NCBI RefSeq assembly: GCF_037975245.1
Contig: NC_092564.1
Span: forward strand, 26,828,984 to 26,892,983
Length of the DNA: 64,000 bases
DNA from: Apostichopus japonicus
Taxonomy: Eukaryota > Echinodermata > Holothuroidea > Aspidochirotida > Stichopodidae
Direction: 5' to 3'
This document shows positions 24,421 to 36,900 of the stretch, piece after piece; positions within the stretch are counted from its first letter, which is position 1; each line of letters begins with the position of its first letter. The notes beneath the pieces were generated by a model. The model saw nothing but the letters and a program-made list of their open reading frames with translations. It was not told the DNA's origin and made no database searches. The translations under genes and the position numbers were made by a program.

Positions 24421-27400
24421 GCCAATTTCCAATAACTTTTAACAAGAAAGAAGGAGCCACGGAGGTTGGAAGTTTGTGCAGGGAGTGCATGCACTCCTCC
24501 TGATCATAGTTTTCCAGTCTCTCATTTGTTGAGGTAGAATTATTCCAGCAACACAGAAAACTAAGTGAAGGGAGGAAAGAGAAAAGAACTGATGGATTAG
24601 CAAACTCAGTGAAATATATGTTAATGATAGACTAACCACGAACACAATTGAGACCCTCCATGCTACTGTAGTTAAACTCATTGGATATTGTCAAGAGTGT
24701 TAGTGTGTTGAAGTACATTACAAGTGGCTCTTCTCACTGTGACAGTGTTTAAATGGTTTAGCATGCAGTGGTACAGTGGGCTATGGTAGTACATTTTTGT
24801 GCATGATACAGCTTTCTCATACATTGCTAAATTGTGGGGTTCAGGGCTCCTGAGTCTGTCATGTAGCCTTTTAGAACTTTCATGTAATAGGGTTGAGTGA
24901 TATGTGATATATTTCAATCACCAGAATGTTCAGAATCTCTTACCACGATATACTTTCTATGAAATGCTGGTTATCCCGATGATCTCACTGGGTCTTTAAT
25001 TGAAATAAATTGTTCAAAATTCATATTCTGCTGGTTAAAATGTACCAAGTATGTTACAGGGTTGGTCATAACATTTCTCAACTGCATACCTTGTGTTCAA
25101 TCATTAAGGTCTACTTTTCCCCATTAACCTGAACTACAGAACACATCAGTTACTTGGCACAGTGTACAGGCTAACGAGCACTTCTCAGTAATACTTATAA
25201 TAATACTTACAATAAAGTGGTATTGCGGGCTTTATGTTTGCTAGAAATAAATTAAATGCAAAATGACCGAAGATTGTAACCCAAGTTATGGTGTGTTGAT
25301 GTTCTTCATGTTTACCAGTTGGCATAAAAATCCAGGTGCCTTATTTTTCTGCTGGCAAAATTCACTGGCATTTAGCCAGGAAGTAGCCAAAAAAGTCAGT
25401 CTGCTGTGAAATAGTCACATAAAAGAAATCTGCTACTTTGGACAATGCTTATGGAGTTAATGACAAACACAATCACACATTATAGTTCCTATCTGCCATA
25501 CATATGTATAGCTGCTATTCATGGGAGCATTTGTGGCAAGTTAATTTAAAAAATTGTCCTATCATTTGGAACACAAATAAAATATGAGATTAACAAAAAT
25601 TGTAGCACATAGATATTGTAAAGAAGTAAATAGTAATTTTGGCAATCTTCCCTTTACCAGAAGGCATTGCTGACATGACCCTTGTCTAATAAACAGACAC
25701 CTCTTTCATGAGTGAGCTTAGCGGCATTACACATGCCTCAACTTTACATGCATCAAGCTTGCAGAGCTGTGTTCTTTGTTCAGCTATTGACATACTGCAC
25801 AACCATTATTGCCTTGGAAACTGCTTAAATGTGGGATTTCATGTCACAGCAGGGCCATTCATTGTCGATACCACTCACCTTTCACATCCAGTTTCACATA
25901 TTCAACAACTACAGTATGTATACACCTTTAAAATCGTTGGTGTTTAGTTTTGCGTGGTACGCTGTGCATGCTGTGTAAATTACCGTTCACAAGTTAACAT
26001 TATGACATGTTGATCATGCATTGTAAAACATGTACTACTTTATGTGGTGATGATAGGGCCTTTCTTTGGTATACATGCTTAGTAGAGCAGTGCAAAAGAT
26101 AGTGTTATTGTTGTGAATTTCTTATGTTTGTTGAAGTCAGATGAAGACAATTATTGGTTTATAAACAGAGTAGCTAGTAAGATAATCTTACCCATGTATA
26201 TCATGTTAGGCATCCAACATTAACTTGTTTCAGACACTCAGCCTACTGTACATACAATTGTTAATCCCCTAATTGTGTGATAAATTAATAATTGATACAG
26301 AATTACTATGCGTGCAGAATGAACACTTGCAAAATGTCAGTCATAACTGAACAATGACAAAACTCGCCATTTGTGAATACTATCACAATAAGACAAATGT
26401 ACTCACTTCATAACAGTGTGAAGTTTCTTTGAACGCCTAATAATTTGAATGTCTAAAATCTTGAAAGTTATTTGAAGAGAAATTCATCCTTTTCTTTTCT
26501 CTGTTCTTTGTTTGTATGTAAATATAACAACTGAAACCTAACTGGGAAGTTATAAACAAATATGACAGAACAAAGAGAAGGAATTGGCTCTTGGCTTATA
26601 TACAGTATATTGTCCTCTTTGTTCCATTCTATATTTCTATTATTGTGTCCATTGCGGCTCAGATCAACTTAAAGAGCAGCTCTTATTTTGTATGATTCAC
26701 TTTGGAATATCAGACTTCATGTAACTGACATTAACAATCAATTCAGACCATTTTGGTTCTCACACCCGTTGATTATTACTCGGATTGTGTTCACAGCTCA
26801 AGAATTTCTTAGTTAACGTAGTTGTTAAAGTAGTTGAAGTCAATGTCTTTAACTAATTTGAAGAAAAAAAAGTCACAGACACTTTCTACTGAGAAACTTG
26901 TAATATTTTAAAGTCCCACTTTCTTAGCAAGCCCTCTTAAATTGTGGAAAATTTTGAACTTTGTATTTTAAAAAAATGCGATGAATGGATCAGAAACTTT
27001 TTAAACTTCATCTTCTAGGCGTGAACTTAAAGATCATTTCAAAGTAAAAAAAAACAAACATAACTTGGACTTGGCATGCAGATTTGTAAATATTTTCTGA
27101 TGGGTTGATACCAGGGTGCACAGTTAGGTATTGTTTACAATGCTTTGTTTTAGAGTTCTTTTTATTTGAGGTGTTTAATACTAACTTTACCCGGTGATAT
27201 TAATCCTGAGAGTGTTGTGTAGAAATATTGCAATAGATTCATTTTTTGTGATTGTGTTCCACTAACACTGTTCTATCAGTTGTTGACTATGCATACATAG
27301 ATGGATAATTCTATACTAAGATGACTAGGTGTGTTGTTGAACAGCCAATACTATTCTTGAGGTATATACTGTATACATTGCTTGGAAAAAGGAAGTTTAC

Positions 27401-28249
27401 ATTTAAGATAAATTTCATTAATGTGTAAAAGGAGCAATGAGGTTCAAAGTCCCATACAGTTTATATCAAAAACAGTAAGTACTACACCACAGCAGAAATC
27501 ATTAATGAGGCTGTCTGGCATAGAATCTAGACTTAATAGTAATATTAACCATCCTAACTCTTCGGCTGTTAAAATATATATACCGTACATGATAGTGTTA
27601 CCATGGGGTTCTCCGGCTCAATTAGTTCAGGGCTCAATAAGTAGAATTGACAGCAGATAAAGAGAAACTCCAGACATATATATAATTGTAGAATATTAGC
27701 TTGATTTATTCTGAGATGATATTGTTCCTGGAGTGTATCTGAACTATACTCTCTGAAGTCTGGAATGCTAGTCCTCCTTCATACTAAATAACTACAGTAT
27801 TTAAGTCATGACAACTTCCTGTGAAGGGGCAATAACCTCTCTGTGACATAAACTCTTGGTCATAGGCTCTTTTACTTATAATTACTAAGGCACATAGGAG
27901 AGGGCTATGACTAACCACATTTGTATTCACATGAGATGCAACAGGTTGTCACATGTGGTTAAGCAAGAATATTTCATGGAATTAAGACAAAGGGGGCTTC
28001 TACGACTATGATGTGGGGGAGGGGTGAATAAACTCGGGAACAGGAAGTAAGTAGTTACTCTCTAAAGACAAAGAGGCATTGAAGCACATGTTTAAAGTAA
28101 TATGATGGGGATATAACTACATACTACATTACAATAGCATAGAGGTAACGTACATAGCAGTATCAGAAAGATATGCAGATAAAGCCGGTCACCGCAAGAT
28201 TCCATTTTACCTCCAGGTCCTACCCTTAGCCAAATTTGTGTTAGGATAG

Positions 28250-28843
28250 GCTATGATGAAGGGTAGCCTGGGTAGGTAGTGATGAAGGGTAGCCTGGGTA
28301 GGTCATGATGAAGGGTAGCCTGGGTAGGTCATGATGAAGGGTAGCCTGGGTAGGTTATGATAAAGGATAGCCTGGATAGGTCATGATGAAGGGTAGCCTG
28401 GGTAGGTAATGATGATGGGTAGCCTGGGTAGGTAATGATGAAGGGTAGCCTGGATAGGTAATGATGAAGGATAGCCTGGATAGATAATGATGAAGGGTAG
28501 CCTGGATAGGTGATGATGAAGGATAACCTGGGTAGGTAATGATGAAGGTAGCCTGGATAGGTAATGATGAAGGGTAGCCTGGGTAGGTAATGATGAAGGG
28601 TAGCCTGGGTTGGTGATGATGATGGATAGCCTGGGTAGGTTATGATGAAGGTAGCCTGGGTAGGTTATGATGAAGGGTAGCCTGGGTAGGTTATGATGAA
28701 GGTAGCCTGGGTAGGTTATGATGAAGGGTAGCCTGGGTAGGTTATGATGAAGGGTAGCATGGGTAGGTAATGATGATAGGTAGGTTAAATGATGAAAGTA
28801 GCCTGGGTAGGTTATGATGAAGGGTAGTCTGGATAGGTTAGCT
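28250..28843. repeat. Minisatellite, 25-26 bp unit
   Basis: About 23 tandem copies with the core GGGTAGCCTGGGTAGGT preceded by ATGATGAA. Units vary between 25 and 26 bases and carry substitutions. The 157-codon open frame on the minus strand is a by-product of the repeat. Confidence 0.9.
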
Positions 28844-30747
28844 TTTCCGTGCATTCTTATATCTTACTCTATAAAGATTCTCTTTATAGACTGTTCTCCT
28901 TAAAGATTTGGTGTGCTCCTCTCCTTTGGCTGTAATCTGTGTCTCAAATGTTCCATACCCATCAGCATATTATCGGGTTTCACCATATTTTTACTTTACG
29001 CACTGGGTCCATACTACTGTCAGGGCTAATTTGTATTCCGAAATCAATTAAAAATTTGCTTTAACTGTAATTTGGTTTAATACCCAAAAAATTTTACATT
29101 GTTTGTTATGACTTCTCTTCATTTTCTTTTATTTATCCAGAGTATGATGTACTATGGCGTGAATTTGAATCGCAAGACCCAAATCTGTGCGAGCTGATAA
29201 AATAAAAAAAAATTAAAAATAAAATTTTAAAAAGCCAAACTGGCTGTCCCTCAGTGTAGGGTAGTGCCATTTTTAAATGGTTGCTATAGTAACTCTCAAG
29301 CTTGTGAACCAGCCATTGGTTTTAGCAAACTCGTATGGCTTGTCCAGGCAAGGGAAGTGAGCAGGCAGGAGTCACAAACCAAGTCACCGTGCCCTTTGGC
29401 TGGGAAAGAATTGTGAAGGACGGACTGGTGTCCTATATTAGGTGAGTCAATGTCTTCCAGCTGACGACAGTACCTGACGATGGAATGTGCCACTAAAATA
29501 AAAGACAGCATCTCCTGTCCACATAAAGAATCGAGCAAGAAATATGGTCACTCCTCTCACAGCAGATGTTTATTGCCTCGAGGAAGACTTCATTACATAA
29601 AACAAAAACAGTATAAAAATATCAGCTCTTAGCCCAGTTCTGGAACACTAGCTTTATGGGTTTACCAAGGTCTTCAGGGCCTGCCATGTGTAAAGTATTG
29701 TTGCAGAAGTTGTAAAACTGGCTAATATTTACAGCTGTTTACACCAAAATAATTGATGCGGAATTGTGCTGGCCATTATACTAGACTAGACTTTACTTTA
29801 GTGGAACATGAGAGGATCTCTTAGAAGGCACACTCAGTAGTGTTGTGTATCTGTAATTCTAATGTACAGACCAAATTTGCAGTATGAGTCTTTGACATTT
29901 ATCGATACCAAAACTTGATATCGTTCATTGGCAGTGCTAGCCATGAGTAGTTTCAGTTATAATAATGACAAAGAAAAAATATTTGTTGAACCTTTTTCAC
30001 AAAATTTAATGGAATTTTTGGCGTAAGTACATTAAAATTAACGCTTCGTTGGGTGAAGAAAATGTTGGGGAATGACTTCGATATTCGATTAAAAATTGCC
30101 AGGAATTGAAAAGGAAACACAGTAAGCAGCTTAAAATTGCCTCTTCACATTTAAAATGTTTGTAGGTAGTGTTACTATAGGCAGGTCATGATGTCTATAG
30201 ATCACGTTACCGTGCATTGCTGGGGAACAGGCTAAAAAGAGGTTATGAAGACCTTGTTGTGTATATTCTTCATAAATGGTTAAATGTTTTCTATCAATCA
30301 ACTATGTATTCTATTAATCAACAGGGTATAAATGAATATGTTTTTTTCCCAGTTTGTATTTTGTAAGGTCACCAGAGGTTGCTTTTTCATGTGAACTGAT
30401 CAAGTCAATTGAGAAGAGTTAGCTTTTAACTTCTCTGCTTGAGCAGGTGGATGACACATCCATGCAACATGGTTTGTTGCAGAAAGTCAACTTTTTTACT
30501 CTACTTTAATAATATCAGGAATGTGTCTAGAAGTAGCTTAATGTAAGGCATCATCATGAAGGAAAACATGTCACATGAACTTTCCCCCCTCCAAGCCCCC
30601 TCCACCTCTCTCTCTCGCTCTCTCTGTACATTCCCCGTTTCAATTTATGGTGTTGTTTGTGACAGGGTTTCTTTCTTCTATGCAAGTGCCACTCAGTCAT
30701 ATCTTTCATTCAACCTCACACCTGATATTCCCTGTTCAGTCCATCAG

Positions 30748-30975
30748 GTGTTCAGCTGTCATCTACTGACGAAGTCAAGGCTTACCTCATTGCGGATAAT
30801 ACTTGTAAATGTGGATTGGAATGCCCCGTTCACATCGAGAAGATCTTCATCTTTGACGGAAGGGTATCTTCATCCTCCGACCCTGGAGGAGAATCGTCTC
30901 CTGCCTCCTCATCTTGTAAGCATGCTGTACGGCGGAACGATGGAGGGGAACAGAGAAAGCCGATCCACAATCAAG
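30748..30975 (+). other. MBD5: MBD5/6 exon with the C-terminal half of the MBD
   Basis: Acceptor catcag ends at 30747 and the exon enters in phase 1 (second base of a codon). It reads through [23 protein letters not shown] and IFIFDG, then a Ser/Gly/Pro-rich linker, and leaves in phase 1 at CAAG|gtttgt. The longer open frame that overlaps it in another phase (from 30556) is not the coding frame. The Gly-Trp part of the fold must come from an upstream exon ending in phase 1. Confidence 0.88.
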
Positions 30976-33900
30976 GTTTGTATGATCCTGCTTTTGTGTG
31001 CTTGTATCTAGAAGGCAAACTTGAACAATGAATCTGAAATATTACTCCTGTGGATGACTACCAATGGTTAAAGGAAGGCACAAACTCAATACATCGTTAC
31101 TGATCTATGTGATAGAGATATTTGTGATGAAAGACTTCCCCCAAACAGAGCAAGAATAATGTTCCATTCAAGAGATGTGACAAATTTAACGTTCATTCGC
31201 AAATGACGCTGGAGACTTGGTCAAGTCTAAATTTGACATCGTTGAGTCAGATGTGCTTCATTTGCTTATAATTGTCTTTGTTTATTGCAAAGTTTATTTT
31301 TGTAATCTGGAGATGGGTGGTTTATCCACCTTTTGCTCAGATTAAAGCCCACTGTGGAAGATATTTTAAAGAAACTTTTTCTCTTTGAATGATTTTTACA
31401 TGTTTACCGTCTATTGTGGACATTTCACAACATCATAGAAAAGTTTGGGGATATTGTGATGAAGAACATTCAGTCCCAGACGTAGAGAACTTTCCCCTCC
31501 CTCCATTTTACCGCCACTTTTACCCCACCTGGCGCCCCTCCCCATTAAAACAAAGAAATAAAAAAAGTTACTTTAATGGGTTTACATTATGCATAATTTT
31601 ATTTTATTACGTCACATATTAGTTCTTATATTCTACGATATTTTGGGTGAACAAAATCTAAAATTGAGTTTGTATCCAAAATATGGAGATATCTCTACTG
31701 TAGCACTAAATTGAACACTTTTAGTGATAGCCAGTATACATTGCTTCAGCAAGTAGCCAGCTTCAGTAATTTGTGGTTTCTACTCATCTGTGACAGGATT
31801 GCACTTTATAGTTCTAGATCAGTGGGCTATATTAAGAGAGACTTAATATAATTTTGAAGTTACCAAATTGAACATGGCATGTATTATCTCCTGTTTTACT
31901 CTCTGGTGGTTTCATCCCGACAGGTTTACCGATTGTCTCCTCTAATCTGCGAAGCTCTGTGCTCCACCCGGGAGGAGTCTTACCGGTACAGATGAGACCA
32001 TCTTTGCAGAGATCGGACCTCCTCATGCAGAACAGCATCGAAGCACAGCAGCATCAGATTCAACTCAAAATCAGGGAAGCAAGTGTTCGTCAAGCCCAAG
32101 TTCTTTCATCCGACAGTCGGTCTGCTCCTACTCCTGCTGCTCAGGGAGGCACATCGAACCCCAGTGGTTGTTACGGCCATGCTAGACAGCAGCTCCCAGC
32201 GGTGTCACTCCCTGGGACTATTGCCGATGGCAGTCAAGATCAAGTCGATCTCCAAAAGTACTCTGCCTCGTTCAATCTTGGGACAAGCATGCCGACCTCC
32301 ACGATGCTACACCACGTGTTGGGGCAAAAGCAACAGCAGCAGCAGCCAGATTCAATGCATCATCATCCTGGTCGTCTCGAGAGCAACCCTCCTCCGAATA
32401 AGAGGCAGAGGTCGAAGAGCCTTGAAGAGCAGCAGTGGTATTATTCCATGATGAGAAATTCGGCACCTCTCTCACCGGTGGGTGCTAACATTGTACCCGG
32501 GGTTTCCACATTTTATCAGCCTGGTCTTCCATTGATGAATGTCTATGGTCAGCCTTCTAACCTCGTCAGCTTTCAGCCTTCGTTTCCGGTCGCAGAGTAT
32601 CCCATGATATTCAGCCGAGGCGGAGGAAACATGTCAATGATGAGACACGTCACTCCGGTGTCTCTGATCAGCCAATTTTCCGGAGCCCCGCTGGGCATTC
32701 CCTGCTACGGGAGTACAGTCCCAGTGGTTCAGGGGGCCGGTGCCGTTCCGTTTGGTATGGTCCCCCAACCGGTCCATCAGAGGGCATTTGTCAGACTACC
32801 TCCCGTTGACCCTGTGTCAAGCTCTTGCAACACTCCTCCTAATGGTCTATTCTCTTCCTCAGTGCCAACCAGTGTAGTCACTTCCAGTCCACACATAGTA
32901 CTTCAAGCTCCAAAGACAGTGAAAGATATGCTGGCCGAGAACAGATCATCGCAAGGGAGGTCGGACGCGTCGGGAGCAGAATCCTCTCAGACGAGAACAT
33001 CTCTCGGAATGGAGCAAGAGGCCGTCAGAAACGAAGTAGCGGAGACACTGTGTAGTTTATCAAGCGCAGGGGAGGTGCTATTTGAGACTAATGGATCCGA
33101 CATTCCGTCAGAGACTAAGGAAAGATCTGAGCAGCTAGTCAACAATCAAAGAGATTGCACCACCACGGCGGATGGCAGACTCGACCATGAGCAGAAAGCT
33201 TGTGGCACAACGACCCATAAGGGTGATGTCACAATTACTCCAGGTCTGAGTGAACTCGAGCAGGCAAGTGGTGTTTGTGGGGTACATGTGAAGGAGGTTA
33301 AACATGTTAGACGGGTAGAGGAACAGACCGGGGTAACCTCAAGTCAGAATTCAGACAGCAATAGTGTTTTTGGAGCTCAAAGTCAGTTACATGTAAAAGG
33401 TACAGTGGAGCAAAGTACTACAGTGATAGACAGTCAGGGTCTAGGATTAGATCAAACTTCAAATCAGGGTTTAAACACTGGAGGCAAAGTAGATGGGGTT
33501 AAAGGTGATCATAAAGAAAGAGGTACTGTACCATCCTCCTGTTCTCCTCAAGCATTAAGTACATTCCTGCCAACGGTATCATCTTACGAGAAGGCTGACT
33601 CTACGGATCACAGGACTAGCGGGGAGACAACTACAGATCATGAAAATGATTCACTCGTCCAATCAGAAACAGCCTTGAGTAATGTAGAGCTTGTGAGAGA
33701 GGACGAACAGTCGTCCTCTGTGTCGAATAAACTGTCTCGTGTTGATTGCGTCGAGGTAGACGATGACTCTGTAAAAGAAACCAAAATAGCAGCTGTAGAG
33801 ACTCTACTGCAACTCAGTAGCCATGAGACTTTGTATTCAGTCAGAGAAGGAGAAGCTAATGAACAAGAGCTAACTGGTGCGTCATCTATTGTTTCTTCTG

Positions 33901-36900
33901 TCCAATCAGCTGATGTCATAAATGATGTAATAAATATGCATCAGCCTCTAAAGCAGCTGTGTAATAAAACTGTGTGGGATAATTCTTGTCCGAGTTCAGC
34001 GGTAGGTTTATTATCCGATTGTAACAATTCTTCTCTCCCAAGCCTACGTAACGAATCACGTGACCAGATGCAATTGAGCGACAGTGTCTGCGAATCCTCT
34101 GCAAGCAGATGTAGGGATGTCACCTTTGTCGCGAAAAGTGGAAATGAAAATTTTGAACTCTGCGTGGAGTCTGAAACCAAGCACGAGGATGCCCTCGTGA
34201 ACAGTGATTTGCCAAACCAGAGGATAACGACGCAGAATAACTCTTATTCAGACACAGGTCTGGAAGAACGTCTTGTCAGTCACGGTCTTGATGAAAGTGA
34301 AACCAAAGAGTCACAGGAAAACATTGGTGATCCCTGCACGGATACCAGGGAGGTAAGAAAGAATGATGGAGGTGTACACCTCCAGGAGAACATCTCAACT
34401 AGCGAAATGGACACTGAGAAAGGTATAACTCTGGAAGCAGGCTGTGAAAATGTAATGTGCAATGATACAAATGTGTGTGAAAATAATTCTTCCATGGTAG
34501 ATGCTGTCAAAGGCAGGGCCCAGACATTGGATGAAAGCAAACAATCTCTGCCAGGTAGTTACCTTACTGAAGTTTCTGACGAGGATCAAATCGTAAACGA
34601 GAGAGAGGAAATTTCTTGCCCAAAGGATGAAAACATTGTGGAAGTTGGAAACAAGTTAAATTATTTAGGAGTTACCGTGGAAAAAACAGACAAGGTGGAG
34701 GTAACGGATTTGAAGTGTGATAAAGTGAAAGGTAGTAAACAGTGCCAAGATAGTAACGAGATGGATATTGGACAAGAGGTTGGTAGGGATGAAACAGAAG
34801 CAAGCAAATCAGTTATTTTAACCCATCCCGTAGTAACTGCGAAGAGTGATGATAAAGTGGAAAGCATTATTCTGCTACAAGATGATAATAATAAGATGGA
34901 AATACAAGAGGTTGTCAAAGACAAAGCAGAGGCAAGCAAATCCTTCAAGTTAACCCATCGAGAGGAGACCACACCCACGGGAGAGAAGAATTTGTTGCCG
35001 CAGAATCGGAATGTTAGCAACGAGATGAACCCAGAAAGTAGTGACAAGGAAAATGTGGAAGACTGCGATAGCTCATGTGTCTCGAGAACGATGTCTCCAG
35101 AACCGTCTGAAGACACCTCACAAGAGGACGAGAAGGGTTGTGCCTCCAAGGATGAGAAACTGTCCAGTTCTGATCTCACAGGGGATAAAATCAGCCTCTC
35201 GCCCAATGACAGTGTACTAATTGACTCCACGCTGATCAACATAAATACAGAGCAGGAGAAACATTCCCTAAAAGAAGTGGAAAGCTCAAATTTATTATCC
35301 TCCCTGGACCTAGCAGGCTCTAAGAGTCAAACGTCTATCGTTAATTACACGGAGGACTCTGTTAATGCGGCACAGGTAGATCCTAACATTATGGCAGAGA
35401 ATGGAGATGTGTACCTCTCAGGCGTTCCAATTGGTAGAGGCGCCGAGAAAGATGTTTTAATGAACGGTTCATCTTTGAGCTGTTTGAACTGTTCAGTGAA
35501 AGAGACCACATTGTCCCGGAGCAGATTAATCAAGGACCAGGAACAGGCTTTTACAAATGTGGGACGGATTACGAGGCGGAGAAGATTGGATCCGGTCCTT
35601 GCAGTCGAAACAAACGGAGGTAAGAGTTTTATACTTTACACATGCATGGACTGTTGATATTGTACTCTACAGGAAGCAAGGGGTAGTTGTCTCTGGTTTT
35701 GATTCCTTGCCAAAGGAAATTGGAAGAAATTGTGGTTGTGATGGGGAGAGTTTGTGTAATGCCTTGACTTGTAAACACAATAATTCAATATTCAAATCTG
35801 AAATTAATCCTATATTTACTGTGTTGCTGCACCATAGTGAGTTCTTAATTTCTATTGGGTTTTGTATGAGTCAAGGGTAACCTGATGTCATCAATGAACA
35901 AAATTTGAAAATCATGTTAATGCATATTTTATTATGTTGATGCTGCTCAGTATGTACAACCCTTACTAAGGAATTGTTACATAATCTATCTTTGCATTTG
36001 TTTCCTCTGATGGCTTTGGTTGTGACTTTCTCACTGGAACCCAGTAAGATTTTCAGTTTTTTTTTTCTTAAATGGTTTATTTGGCATTCTGATTTGGTAA
36101 ATTAGGGAGGGCATGGGTAAGTTTCTCTTCAGGGCGATTTTCATTGCTTCTTTCATATCAACTGTCGTTTTCGATCCAGGTTCCATCTCCTCAACCGAGA
36201 TACCCTCCAGAGCTCTTAGAAGACATTTTGAAACCGGTGACTTAGTCTGGGGTCAGTTGAGAGGTCACACCTCATGGCCTGGTAAACTCGTGAGCGACGG
36301 AGATGTCAAAGGGCAGACTAGAAAAGAACATGGAAAGGTAAAAGGGATTGCCTTGAAGTAGGGAGGTGCCATGGACTCAAATGATGCTTGAATATAACAT
36401 TACTAATTAACAGCTAGGATGTAGCTAATTCAAGGTCATTAATAATACCCTGTATTGAACACTGTTTCAAGCATTAAGTCGATCGTCGATTTATTCCTAG
36501 CTTATACATTTTTCACTTGATAATTTGAACAGCATAATGTTAGGTGGCTTTTATTAAAGCCACCTTGCGGTGTCAAACTGATAGTCCATCAACATACAGG
36601 GCTTCTTAGATCTTTGTTTGTTCCTGGGAAATGTACTTTAACTTTAGAAACAGAAAGAAATAACTTATTTTAGCTTCAGTGGATAGTCCCTTTTGATTTA
36701 GTATGAAAACAGTCTATCCACAAGATCTGAGATAAGAAAGCTGAAGAGTTAGAGAAAGTTGTGCTCGGTGTGGCAAACCAAAAGGAAAAGCATGTATGCA
36801 AAGGAGACAGGAAATATGACAAATTGGCTGTGAAACTTGATACAAAATCATAAACACTTCCATGATATGAAATTATTTTGAGTTACTGAGATTATGAATG

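Larger units (their letters stand above)
22451..30747 (+). other. Region upstream of the first recognised MBD5/6 exon, no confident exon
   Basis: The exon carrying the start codon and first half of the methyl-CpG-binding fold should lie here or further left, but I could not find one with the expected Gly-Trp core and a phase-1 donor. The stretch is AT-rich and includes a degenerate array (24105-24420) and a 26-bp minisatellite (28250-28843). Small open frames show no family features. Confidence 0.5.

Noticed and set aside
24464-24510. Gly-Trp-Lys stretch as the missing N-terminal MBD exon
   Set aside because: The residues after it do not resemble an MBD and there is no phase-1 donor.
28381-28854. 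157-codon minus-strand open frame (His/Leu/Pro/Tyr repeats)
   Set aside because: A product of the 26-bp minisatellite; unit length changes shift the frame.
30556-31011. 151-codon open frame overlapping the MBD exon
   Set aside because: The MBD similarity is in a different frame; this is a shadow.
36542-36565. Histone-type 3' stem-loop
   Set aside because: Loop and stem sequence differ from the histone consensus and no histone gene is nearby.
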